Origin: DASYAN01 sp036501345
GTDB lineage: Bacteria > Chloroflexota > Ktedonobacteria > Ktedonobacterales > Ktedonobacteraceae
NCBI GenBank assembly: GCA_036501345.1
Contig: DASYAN010000444.1
Coordinates: 1 to 13,857 of the forward strand
Length of the DNA: 13,857 bases
Reading direction: 5' to 3'
The translations under genes were made by a program, and so were the position numbers. Positions 1 to 7,949 of this stretch are shown in pieces. Position 1 is the stretch's first letter. Each line of letters begins with the position of its first letter. The notes under the pieces were generated by a model. That model worked only from the letters and a program-made list of their open reading frames with translations, had not been told where the DNA came from and made no database searches.

Positions 1-26
1 TTAATTTCTTGATTTTTGTACAATGG

Positions 27-136
27 GCCATTAAATGCCTTTTTCGAGTCCTTTTCAACTTACTCATTTGAGCGTGAATTGATCAGTTTTTCGGCCAAGT
101 TATGCCTTTTTTGGCGGCCATTAATTGCCTTGTGTC
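27..136. repeat. Three short imperfect direct repeats before and over the first gene start
   Basis: Three copies of a unit close to GGCCATTAAATGCCTT are seen, with GGCC at 26-29, 93-96 and 116-119. The first and third copies differ at one position over 16 bases; the middle copy is more diverged. The ATG chosen for the first gene (102) lies inside the middle copy, and the first copy holds a similar ATG at 35 that opens only a short frame. Function is unknown. They may be chance, a repeat remnant or a regulatory site. Confidence 0.3.
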
Positions 137-1229
137 ACAACCTGATATCGTACAGCGCCAGAAACCTGAAGTTCTTTCTGAGTTTGGCGTGTTCGAGTCT
201 CGTTTTGCCGAGTACCTGAAACGTGAACGAAGGAATGGTCAAAGCGATAATTATAGTGCGGAACGGAGCGAGATTCTTTACCAGTTGGGCGAATTTGCCC
301 GTGAGCATTTTGCTATCGAATTCATGGGACTTTGTAGACCAAACGAACGGTCAGTTAAGCCCTCGCTCGACGAAGATGTGCCGACACTTCCTGCTCATCG
401 GCCTCTGGAGATATGGGCTGGTGGTAGCGAGATTTTTGTCAGGGGAATCAAGTACATCATTCATGAGCCAATGGAGATAAAAGAATCCACTGATAAGAGT
501 GCTTTCTTGCAACAAGCGAGAGCCTTGCAGGTCGGCACAAACCGTATGGCCTGGATCAAACAGGTTCAGCTCCGTCGTGCTACAGCAGTTGCAAATGCGT
601 GGAAAACAGCCCTGGAAAAAGAGGGACAACTCATAATTACGCTGGAACCGCACCTGCCACAGAAGTTCCCTGATTATCTTGATTCTGAGTCTACAATCGA
701 TGCTGTAACGCTTGTTTATGGTGCAGTATTACCGGGCGAGTCGTGGTCTCAGTACTTTAGCTCATCCGCTGAACCCCTCAATAAACGTCTTACGCGTACA
801 TTACTGGGGAGCGCTGTTTCACTTTGTAATACCTTAAAGCCTCTACATGCAAAAAAATCTGTACATCGCTTACTCTCGCCCGATAAAATCTTTCTGACAG
901 GTGGTCGCACTGCTCTGTTACAAGATCTTGGTCTTGCCACATGGCAATATGAACTTGGAGAGGGTCCAAGGCTCTACCGCGCTCCTGAGCAGATGAACAA
1001 AGGTCTCTCTAGTCCTTCTACTGATGTCTATCAATTGGGCATGATTCTCTATCATTTCATTACAGGAACACTACCCACCTCTGCCCAGCAAGTGCTCCCT
1101 TTGCGCACCTGGAATAGTGAACTGTCTGTGGAACTGGATACCGTACTTCAGCGGGCGATTGCTTTCAATAGAAATGAGCGCTGGCGTAACGCTGCTGATT
1201 TCTCTTCTGCACTCAAAAGAGGAATGTAA
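102..1229 (+). CDS. Pseudokinase-like protein with N-terminal effector-associated-type adaptor domain
   Basis: This 375-residue protein has two parts. Residues ~15-79 form a helical domain that matches the N-terminus of the TIR protein at 5598 (see findings). Residues ~105-373 read as a protein-kinase fold. AWIKQVQ (150-156) is a possible VAIK-type strand with K153. The activation segment keeps D275-L-G and A294-P-E, followed by the helix-F-like STDVYQLGMILYHFITG. The catalytic loop, however, reads H255-R-L-L-S-P-D-K, so the usual catalytic Asp, Lys and Asn are Leu, Ser and Lys. Phosphotransfer is therefore unlikely, and a scaffold or allosteric role is inferred. No clear Shine-Dalgarno sequence supports ATG 102; GTG 132 is an alternative, but ATG 102 gives a domain length matching the TIR paralogue. 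The gene is first in a four-gene operon, 10 bases ahead of the helicase. Confidence 0.85.
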   Translation: MPFLAAINCLVSQPDIVQRQKPEVLSEFGVFESRFAEYLKRERRNGQSDNYSAERSEILYQLGEFAREHFAIEFMGLCRPNERSVKPSLDEDVPTLPAHRPLEIWAGGSEIFVRGIKYIIHEPMEIKESTDKSAFLQQARALQVGTNRMAWIKQVQLRRATAVANAWKTALEKEGQLIITLEPHLPQKFPDYLDSESTIDAVTLVYGAVLPGESWSQYFSSSAEPLNKRLTRTLLGSAVSLCNTLKPLHAKKSVHRLLSPDKIFLTGGRTALLQDLGLATWQYELGEGPRLYRAPEQMNKGLSSPSTDVYQLGMILYHFITGTLPTSAQQVLPLRTWNSELSVELDTVLQRAIAFNRNERWRNAADFSSALKRGM

Positions 1230-1239
1230 GGATGGGCAT

Positions 1240-4200
1240 ATGAACAGGCTGCATGTACCTGTCGGCCCTATCCATATGGCGCTGACAGACAAGAATGCCC
1301 AGAAATTCTATGAGAAAAGGCAACGCTATCCCTATCTGCCTACGCCGGAAGCGATGCTGAGAGATCTGCTAGAGATGAATATGTATGGAGGAATACCGGC
1401 TGTTATAAACAAAAGACGCGATGGGACAGAACAACTTTTACTCTACACAGATTCCTACTATTTAGCGCTTTACGATTCTTCTCACCATGATGGCTATACC
1501 ATTGGCCATCTTGATTCTCTCGATCTCCAGGAACTTGGACGGTTACGTAGAGGTGCGCTTCGTATACAGGCGCAAGGTTGGATTTTGCACCGGGAGTTAC
1601 GGGACATTCCGCGAGGCAATCAGAACTTCTGGGGTACCATCTGTGCCGCATGGCAGTATTTTGAGAGACAGCGGCAACAGGCATCACCTGAGGCAAAGCA
1701 AGAAGACCTTACTCATGCTCATGAGCATTATCTTGCTGTCTTGGAAGATCTTCTAGAGGTTACTCATCAGCTAGAGCAAGAGAGGAGTAATCTCAATGCT
1801 GGTATACCTTATAAAAAGCTAGAAGCAGCAGGGGAAGTGCGCGATGCTCCTCGTGATATTTATGTCTTTCGCCTTGTTGAAATTCCTCAACTCAATGAAA
1901 AGAGCATGTTGTGCGTCAAGGGCGAAGGTCTGTCAGACCTGCGGGGACGTGTACTGGAATTAGAAGGCTCGAAGTTAACGCTCAAATTTGAGTCTCTGGT
2001 GGATAGCAGGCGCATTCCCAAACAAGGTGTTCTTGAGCCAATAGTGAGCCCGGTGATCTATAAAAAACAGCGTCAGGCTCTAGAAATGCTCAAGGTGCGT
2101 GAAGCCAAAAACAGCTCTCTCTTACGAGTGTTGGTTGATCATATCTATCTTCCCTTCCAACCTGCTCGCGTTCTACAAGAGAATGATGATGAGCTGAAGA
2201 AGCTTACGCCTGAGCAATTCGAGGCTTTCCGGCGTGCACTCACTGTACCTGATATTTTGATGGTGCTCGGCCCTCCCGGAACTGGCAAGACACGGACCAT
2301 TACAGAAATTGCCCGCTATTGTGGCTACAAAAAGCAGCATGTGCTAGTTACATCGGGCACACACAAGGCTGTAGATAACGTCCTAGAGCGCATGCCTCCT
2401 GATCTCATTGTCATCCGCGTTGGACATGAAAACAATGTGTCCGAAAAGATGCGTGAGAAGATGATCGATGCCCAGGCACAGAAACTGCAAGAAGTCTTGC
2501 TGGAGAATACTGAGAAGGCTGCTTATGGCTTCGGACGCTTGCTCTCCTCTAAGGACGAGATTGATACTCTGGTGCATCAACTCACACAAGGACAAGCATA
2601 TCTCGCCAATAAAGAGGCGGATTTAAACGTATTGTACCAGCAATGTAATGCCTCAGATCTTCGCGTAACAGGACCATTCAGGCTGAGATGTGAGGAACTT
2701 AACGCAAACTTGCAACCATTGATGAAAAAAGTCACTCAGTTACAGTACCGTATAAATGTTTGGAACTGGATGTGTACGCAGAACGAAAAGCTCCGCCATC
2801 TTCCTGTCCTGGGCTGGCTATTCATGCTAATGCTCAACTATAGTATCTCTCGTATTGCAAAAACACAGCAAATGATACAAGAGAAAAATAATGAGACAAG
2901 TGCAATACAGCAAGAAATGAATAGCCAATATCAAGCTGGCCAACGTGCCCTGTCTACTGATAGTGAATATCAACAGTACACGCAACAAATTCATCAACTA
3001 GCGACTGTGTGTGAGAAAGTATGGGAAGAGCTTGTGAAGATCACAGAAAAATTGCAAGCGACTCTTGCCGGTATTTTACCAATGCAATTAGAGCTTGCTC
3101 CCAGGGGATCTGCAACGCTCCAACGTTATTTATCCTCCTTCAACGGGATGAGAGGGTTACTTGAACGCAAGGCCCGCCTTCTAGAAGAGTGGCGGACAAA
3201 ACTTTGCAAGCCAACCGATCAGCTCTATCCAGAACTTTTGCGCTACGCCGATGTTGTAGGGGCTACCTGTATAGGTACTGCTACTGCCAGAGGATTGGAG
3301 GCTGTAGACTTTGATCTTGCTATTGTTGATGAAGCTGGTCAGATCTGTCTGCCTGACCTCCTCGTTCCGCTCGTGCGTGCTAGGCGTGCTGTTCTGGTCG
3401 GAGACCATAATCAGCTCCCACCTTTCGTCGATAGTGAGGTGCAAAACTGGCTCAGGAATGTATCTACTCAGAGGCAGTCACTGGCGGAAGTCATGGAGGA
3501 TGAGGATGAAGTCCAGTTGATGAGCGCTATTCTGACGAAAAGTGCCTTTGAGAATTTGTTCACTACGCAGGCTGATCAATTCCATTTTGTCCGTTTTACC
3601 ATGCAGGGGCGCATGCCTCGCACAATCGCTGACTTTTCCTCCCGGCACTTCTATGGCAATCAGCTTGGCACTTTCAGCGATGAGAAAATGCAGCATACGG
3701 TTGACTCCGATCCTCTCTTCCGCTGTCCGCTCACGCTTATTGATACATCTAGTGCTCCTGCCAATATCAGGTGGGAGAGGCCACAAAGAACCCTGGAAAG
3801 CCTGGGTGAAACGGGCTATACCAATATCGGAGAGGCCAGACTCATAGCGGAGTTAGCAGAACTGTATCAGCGTAGAGGAAGGGAATGGGTCGTCATTGTC
3901 CCTTATCGTGCCCAAGCGCGTCTGGTCATTGAGGAACTGGAAAAGCGTATTGAGGCACACGACTTCTCATTGGCAGAACGAGTCGCTACGGTCCATTCAT
4001 TTCAGGGAGGAGAAAGGAAGAAAGTCATCTATGGCTTTACGCGTAGTAATAAACATGGAAAAATAGGCTTTCTCAAGGAATTACGGCAACTAAATGTCGC
4101 TATGACGCGTGCCCAACAGCACTTAATACTGGTCGGAAACTTCTCAACCCTTATAAATGCCGATAATCCCCGTTTTAGATTTGTGCTGAATGATCTCTAT

Positions 4201-4290
4201 ACCTACGCAAAACAGCACGGCGAGGTTCTTACATACGAATCATGTCGCAGAAGACTACGTGATGTATTAGAAGGAAGAATGGTGCAATGA
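1240..4290 (+). CDS. UPF1/DNA2-like superfamily 1 helicase (COG1112 type)
   Basis: This protein has 1016 residues from ATG 1240. That start has GGA seven bases upstream and follows the pseudokinase stop by 10 bases; the longer frame from 1117 would overlap that gene. Helicase motifs are complete: Walker A GPPGTGKT (344-351), motif Ia near VTSGTHKAVDNV, motif II DEAG (697-700), motif III GDHNQLPP (721-728), motif V VHSFQGGE (918-925) and motif VI NVAMTRAQ (952-959). Residues 1-330 are not recognised; a strand-rich stretch at ~205-250 could be an OB-like domain. Between motifs Ia and II sits an insertion of about 280 residues, rich in Gln, Glu and Leu. It looks coiled-coil and has a short hydrophobic patch near 519-538. 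Family knowledge predicts ATP-driven movement on single-stranded RNA or DNA. The protein is probably the sensor or motor of the operon. Confidence 0.93.
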   Translation: MNRLHVPVGPIHMALTDKNAQKFYEKRQRYPYLPTPEAMLRDLLEMNMYGGIPAVINKRRDGTEQLLLYTDSYYLALYDSSHHDGYTIGHLDSLDLQELGRLRRGALRIQAQGWILHRELRDIPRGNQNFWGTICAAWQYFERQRQQASPEAKQEDLTHAHEHYLAVLEDLLEVTHQLEQERSNLNAGIPYKKLEAAGEVRDAPRDIYVFRLVEIPQLNEKSMLCVKGEGLSDLRGRVLELEGSKLTLKFESLVDSRRIPKQGVLEPIVSPVIYKKQRQALEMLKVREAKNSSLLRVLVDHIYLPFQPARVLQENDDELKKLTPEQFEAFRRALTVPDILMVLGPPGTGKTRTITEIARYCGYKKQHVLVTSGTHKAVDNVLERMPPDLIVIRVGHENNVSEKMREKMIDAQAQKLQEVLLENTEKAAYGFGRLLSSKDEIDTLVHQLTQGQAYLANKEADLNVLYQQCNASDLRVTGPFRLRCEELNANLQPLMKKVTQLQYRINVWNWMCTQNEKLRHLPVLGWLFMLMLNYSISRIAKTQQMIQEKNNETSAIQQEMNSQYQAGQRALSTDSEYQQYTQQIHQLATVCEKVWEELVKITEKLQATLAGILPMQLELAPRGSATLQRYLSSFNGMRGLLERKARLLEEWRTKLCKPTDQLYPELLRYADVVGATCIGTATARGLEAVDFDLAIVDEAGQICLPDLLVPLVRARRAVLVGDHNQLPPFVDSEVQNWLRNVSTQRQSLAEVMEDEDEVQLMSAILTKSAFENLFTTQADQFHFVRFTMQGRMPRTIADFSSRHFYGNQLGTFSDEKMQHTVDSDPLFRCPLTLIDTSSAPANIRWERPQRTLESLGETGYTNIGEARLIAELAELYQRRGREWVVIVPYRAQARLVIEELEKRIEAHDFSLAERVATVHSFQGGERKKVIYGFTRSNKHGKIGFLKELRQLNVAMTRAQQHLILVGNFSTLINADNPRFRFVLNDLYTYAKQHGEVLTYESCRRRLRDVLEGRMVQ

Positions 4291-5555
4291 GTGGACCAGA
4301 GAAGCAACTGAGCGCACTGAAGCCAATCTATCATCCCAGAAGGGCATTAGAGCATATGCAAACCGTACAGGGCATCAAGCCGGTGCGCGTGTTTGCTCTC
4401 CTCTTTCCTCTCTGGGATGTTGAAACAACTGCCGTTCAGGAAGAGAAGAGACCATATGAGTTGCTGGAGAGATATGTGGAACGTGGAATGGATGAGGGAC
4501 AACTGCACACAGTAGAAGAACTGGCCGCATTTTTTGGCCTCCAACGCGAAATGGTCGAAAAGATTTTGCTTTTCTTGGAGACAATTGGGCATGTCAAGCG
4601 CAACGGAACATACTGGGAACTCACGCCTTTAGGATACAGGTCGGTAAGAGACCAGGAAAAATATGTAGAGCAAGAGAAACATGTCCGCTTCTATTTTGAT
4701 GGCTACACGTCCAGGCCATTACGCAAAGAACACTATGATGGGAGAAAAGTACACATTTTTTCTCTTGATGAGGCAGAAGAGGTTCTGCATGCAAAGACCT
4801 GGGGCTATCGCTTCCACCTTGTCAGCAGTATGAGAGAATGGCAATCTCTGGCATTACGTGAGCTAGAGGCGCGAGTTGACCGAGCAGACTACAATGTACC
4901 GCCAGAGATGCAAAGGATACAGGTGGTGCAGGATCAGGCTCACGCTGTACAACTGGCATACATTCCCATGTATATTATCGAAACAACACGTCAGGTATCA
5001 GGTTCTGTCTCTGCCCAGGGATACTCAGGACAGAGGCCCTACTATCTCGTTTACACCGGCATTCGTGATCTGCGTGATAGTTATTTTGAAACCATTATTA
5101 ATCGTAATGATACCGTGTATGCAGCACTAAGAGGCGAGAAAGTATGGTCTCAGCAGGATCTCTGGCGCGACTGGCTGCATGACCAAAAAATCACGAATGC
5201 ACTGCCATTAGAACGTCCTGATGGTACTTGGCAGATTTCCCTTCCAGCCTCAGCATTTGATGGCTCAGCGGCAAAATTCCACACGACGAAAGTAGGCGAG
5301 TACGACTTGAGCAAGGGGTATGTTATTCAGATCTGGTGTGATGATAGAGTTGTGCGGCGCAAGGCTGTTATGGATCGTACATTACTACTGGTGAAAAATC
5401 AGCGTCCCGTCAAAAAGCAAACGATTCAGGAGCAATTGCAACTCTCAACAAAGCAGCTACAGACCGATGCTGTCAGTTTCGATGACCTACGACAACGCGC
5501 GTTAGACACTAAAATGGACACTATCGTAAAAGTGTTGGACTCTCTGCAACATTAA
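4287..5555 (+). CDS. Winged-helix protein of unknown function, helicase partner
   Basis: This 422-residue protein overlaps the helicase stop by four bases (ATGA), so the two are probably translationally coupled and made in linked amounts. Residues ~57-120 look like a winged helix-turn-helix: a helix ending GMDEGQLHTVEELAAFFG, a recognition-type helix REMVEKILLFLETIG, then a short wing around HVKRNGTYWELTPLG. The rest, roughly 130-360, is mixed strand and helix with aromatic-rich stretches such as FYFDGYTSRPL (135-145). I cannot assign it to a named family. No nuclease motif (HKD, PD-ExK, HNH) is visible, so it does not appear to be the PLD nuclease expected in Mokosh-like operons. It may bind nucleic acid and guide the helicase, or act as a repressor of the operon. 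Function unassigned. Confidence 0.88.
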   Translation: MSGPEKQLSALKPIYHPRRALEHMQTVQGIKPVRVFALLFPLWDVETTAVQEEKRPYELLERYVERGMDEGQLHTVEELAAFFGLQREMVEKILLFLETIGHVKRNGTYWELTPLGYRSVRDQEKYVEQEKHVRFYFDGYTSRPLRKEHYDGRKVHIFSLDEAEEVLHAKTWGYRFHLVSSMREWQSLALRELEARVDRADYNVPPEMQRIQVVQDQAHAVQLAYIPMYIIETTRQVSGSVSAQGYSGQRPYYLVYTGIRDLRDSYFETIINRNDTVYAALRGEKVWSQQDLWRDWLHDQKITNALPLERPDGTWQISLPASAFDGSAAKFHTTKVGEYDLSKGYVIQIWCDDRVVRRKAVMDRTLLLVKNQRPVKKQTIQEQLQLSTKQLQTDAVSFDDLRQRALDTKMDTIVKVLDSLQH

Positions 5556-5597
5556 AGAACTTGGAGCATCCAAATCTTATTACCTGGAGTAATAGCG

Positions 5598-6374
5598 ATG
5601 GATTATAAACATGGCCTTGTCACCTTGAGAAAACTAGCCGAAGGCACCGACTGGTTGGAGGATTTTCTCGTCTACGAAGCTCGCTTACTGGAAAATCTCC
5701 ACCAGGACAGGCTTTATGGCTCCAGTGAACAAACTCGTGCAACCCGTGCTCAGATCATTGATCAGTTAAATCGTCTGGTCTATCAGCATTTTAGCCGTAG
5801 TTTTACCGATCTCTGTCGAGGTCTTCTTCCAGACGTTCTGACTGTCTCTGCATCGACATCCCATCTTGTGCAAGGCAGCAAACGAGCGGTGCAAGAAGAA
5901 TGTTCAGTAGACTCCGTTTCCCAGCCTTCCCCTACCGCTGTCTTTATTAGTTACAGTCATAGAGACAGAAGATTCCTCAAGGAGCTTCGTACCCACTTGG
6001 CTCCATATATACGCATGGAGGCAGTACATGTCTGGGATGATACCATGATTCACCCAGGAACGAAGTGGTACGAAGAGATCACCAATGCACTTCAATCAGC
6101 AAAGGTGGCAATCGTGTTAGTAAGCCCAGATTTCCTGGCATCAGATTTTATTGCCAGAAAAGAGATCCCGCCTTTGCTGAAATCAGCAGAGCAAAATGGC
6201 CTGAAAATGCTGTCCGTGATTTTGCGGCCATGTGCCTTTCTTGATACAGAACTTGCGCAATTCCAATCCGTTAACGATCCAGCCAACCCATTAAGCAGCA
6301 TGAAACCGGGAGAGCGCGACAAGATCTGGACAAACGTCGCAACATTCGTAAAGACACTTTTGCAACGTGCGTAG
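5598..6374 (+). CDS. TIR-domain effector with N-terminal effector-associated-type adaptor domain
   Basis: This 258-residue protein has two domains. Residues ~7-75 match the adaptor domain of the pseudokinase at 102; a low-complexity linker (~80-112) follows. Residues ~113-255 form a bacterial TIR_2-type domain: AVFISYSHRDRRFLKEL at the first strand, the WDD segment (146-148), IVLVSPDFLASDF, and then E189, which sits where bacterial TIR NADases carry the catalytic glutamate. NAD+ cleavage or cyclic-ADPR-type signalling is inferred from the family. GGAG at 5586-5589 lies eight bases before the ATG. The gene begins 42 bases after the winged-helix gene on the same strand and closes the operon, the usual place for an effector. 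It probably stays inactive until brought together with the pseudokinase/helicase complex. Confidence 0.9.
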   Translation: MDYKHGLVTLRKLAEGTDWLEDFLVYEARLLENLHQDRLYGSSEQTRATRAQIIDQLNRLVYQHFSRSFTDLCRGLLPDVLTVSASTSHLVQGSKRAVQEECSVDSVSQPSPTAVFISYSHRDRRFLKELRTHLAPYIRMEAVHVWDDTMIHPGTKWYEEITNALQSAKVAIVLVSPDFLASDFIARKEIPPLLKSAEQNGLKMLSVILRPCAFLDTELAQFQSVNDPANPLSSMKPGERDKIWTNVATFVKTLLQRA

Positions 6375-6424
6375 ATCCGGAATTGGCTCTCCTCCACTCC
6401 TTATATATCCTTCACGACCTCTGT

Positions 6425-6450
6425 ATCTCCTCATTATACTGGAGATCTCC
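6425..6450. terminator. Weak hairpin after the TIR operon
   Basis: ATCTCC (6425-6430) pairs with GGAGAT (6441-6446) over a 10-base loop, and GGAGATCTCC (6441-6450) is itself a perfect palindrome. It lies about 50 bases after the operon's last stop. There is no T-run after it, so intrinsic termination is only a possibility. Confidence 0.2.
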
Positions 6451-6506
6451 CACATAATCTTACAAACCTCAACCAACGTGATCACTTTATTCTCGGAAGG
6501 GCCCTT

Positions 6507-7682
6507 GGGGTGGTCTCTCTCTTGACTGCAGGTGGTAGAATCCGAGAAAAGTCGGTCGCAGAAAGGAGCCCATCCCTGATGGAATAGATGCAAATAGCAA
6601 CAATTGGATCATTTTTCATAAATGAGGCATGTGAAGATTATAAAAAAGCAAATCATGGAAACATGATTAAAAGTGGGAAAACGGATAAAGGTGTCCAGCG
6701 TTATTTATGTAAAACATGTAAAAAGAGCTTCACGGAGACCAAGGGAACGATGTTTTACCGCTGCCGACATACAGAAGAAGAAATAGTGGAATGTATGTCT
6801 ATGCTAGGAGATCGCAATAGCTTAGCAGCTATTCATAGGAATAAATGGATAAAAGAAGAAACAGTAGCGAAGTGGCTGAAAAAAGCTGCTGATCATATAA
6901 AGCAATTTGAGCATATTATTAGAAAGAAAAAGCTGAGTCGTGTCCAGCTTGATGCCCTCTGGACGTATGTCTGGCATAAGGGTGAAAAAGGGGGAAGCCT
7001 GAAGAAGCTGCAACAGGAACTTTTTGGAGTGGAAAAGCCATCGACATGGACAGTCTTCTGAGGATTGGAAACGCAATAGGGAAATCGGAAGAAGAAATCG
7101 CGCCAGAGCTGATGCGCACAAGTAAAAATGCATGCGCCAGATGAAGGGCCACCAGCTCTGTCGAGTGATGGAAAAGGTGCGTATCCAGATGCAATGCTAA
7201 AGACATGGGGAAAGGTACCAGAGTATAGTGGACGAGGAGTGCCACCAAAATTGCTGAAACCTGAAAAAGATTGGCAATGTCTGCAAGTGGTTAAAAAACG
7301 GAAAGGGAGGAAATTAGAAAGTGTGCGTATCAAAGTCGTTTATGGCGATCCGAAGCAAGTAAAAGAGAAAATCGGGTGCCATACAGCCTATATTGAAAGA
7401 ACTAATTTGACCTCACGAACGATGAATGGGAGGCTGGTTCGCAAAACGCTTTCGTTCTCAAAAGATCTTCGTTTGCTTAAAGCTGCTAGTACCCTTGAAA
7501 ATGCCATTTATAATTTTACCCGTTCTGTCAGAACATTACGAGTGGAGTTACCACATCCCTCGAAACAGGCCCGTTGGCAACAACAATCACCTGCCATGGC
7601 TGCTGGCTTGACTGATCATATTTGGACCGTTCAGGAGCTTTTGACTGTTGTGCTTGTCCCTACTTAACAGGGAGACCACCTA
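6507..7682 (+). mobile_element. Degenerate IS1-family insertion sequence
   Basis: The element is defined by a broken IS1-type transposase between imperfect terminal inverted repeats. At the left end GGTGGTCTCTCT begins at 6509; at the right end GGGAGACCACC ends at 7680. The two ends match over nine bases and then with scattered mismatches. The total length is about 1.17 kb. I see no matching target-site duplication next to the ends, which fits an old insertion or mis-set ends. The element separates the helicase-TIR operon from the second TIR cluster. Confidence 0.65.
6588..7667 (+). pseudogene. IS1-family transposase, disrupted by two frameshifts
   Basis: The first part (6588 to about 6990) shows a zinc-ribbon-like DNA-binding region with RYLCKTCKKSFTETKGT, then helices and LDALWTYVWHKGEKG. 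Near 6990, at an A5-G5 run, the reading must move by -1. Bases 6995-7117 continue the protein as KPEEAATGTFWSGKAIDMDS and onward to PELMR. One extra base near 7118 restores the original frame, which runs from about 7119 with SSDGKGAY, AYIERTNLTSRTMNGR and a normal C-terminus to 7667. The catalytic Asp and Glu regions are therefore present but split. One zinc-ribbon cysteine pair also looks lost: FFINEAC stands where a CPNEAC-like sequence is expected. A programmed -1 frameshift at the first site is possible, as in IS1, but the second break makes the copy inactive. Confidence 0.75.
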
Positions 7683-7949
7683 TCAACACTTTAGCAGAAG
7701 ACTACCATAAGCATGGCTGCTCCTCTCACCCCTGGTGTGGAAGACACCCACTATGAAGCTAGCCTAGTACGACCCGGGGCATAAGCACTCTTGCTGCCAC
7801 TTCTAGGGAGTAAGAGCTGTGCCTGAACAACCAGTGTGCCGCTTTATAGCCCCTTATTACAAACTTGTTATTCCTCTTCTGCCCAATCGTCTTATTGATG
7901 GAGAGTTCTTCACGAAAAAAGCATGCTGGAAGTCGAGGTAGGTTGATTA
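7683..7949. other. Gene-free stretch between the IS element and the second TIR cluster
   Basis: No convincing coding frame is seen on either strand. A possible hairpin joins GCAC and TCTT (around 7786-7793) to AAGA and GTGC (around 7811-7821), with a bulge. The stretch could be a mobile-element remnant or a leader of the next gene. No promoter can be supported. Confidence 0.4.

Noticed and set aside
1117..1239. Longer N-terminus for the helicase starting at 1117
   Set aside because: It would overlap the kinase-like gene by over 100 bases in another frame. ATG 1240 has a ribosome site and follows that gene's stop directly.
4287..5555. PLD nuclease expected from Mokosh-like operons
   Set aside because: No HxK(x)4D motif pair is present in this protein or elsewhere in the operon.
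6893..7333. Minus-strand frames of 100-146 residues opposite the transposase
   Set aside because: They lie opposite clear IS1 transposase sequence, have no family likeness and no ribosome sites.
6501..7690. Target-site duplication around the IS1-like element
   Set aside because: The 8-9 bases next to each proposed end do not match, so no duplication is claimed.
7683..7949. IS110-type end with a guide RNA
   Set aside because: There is no recombinase gene nearby and no defined structure; only a weak bulged hairpin is seen.
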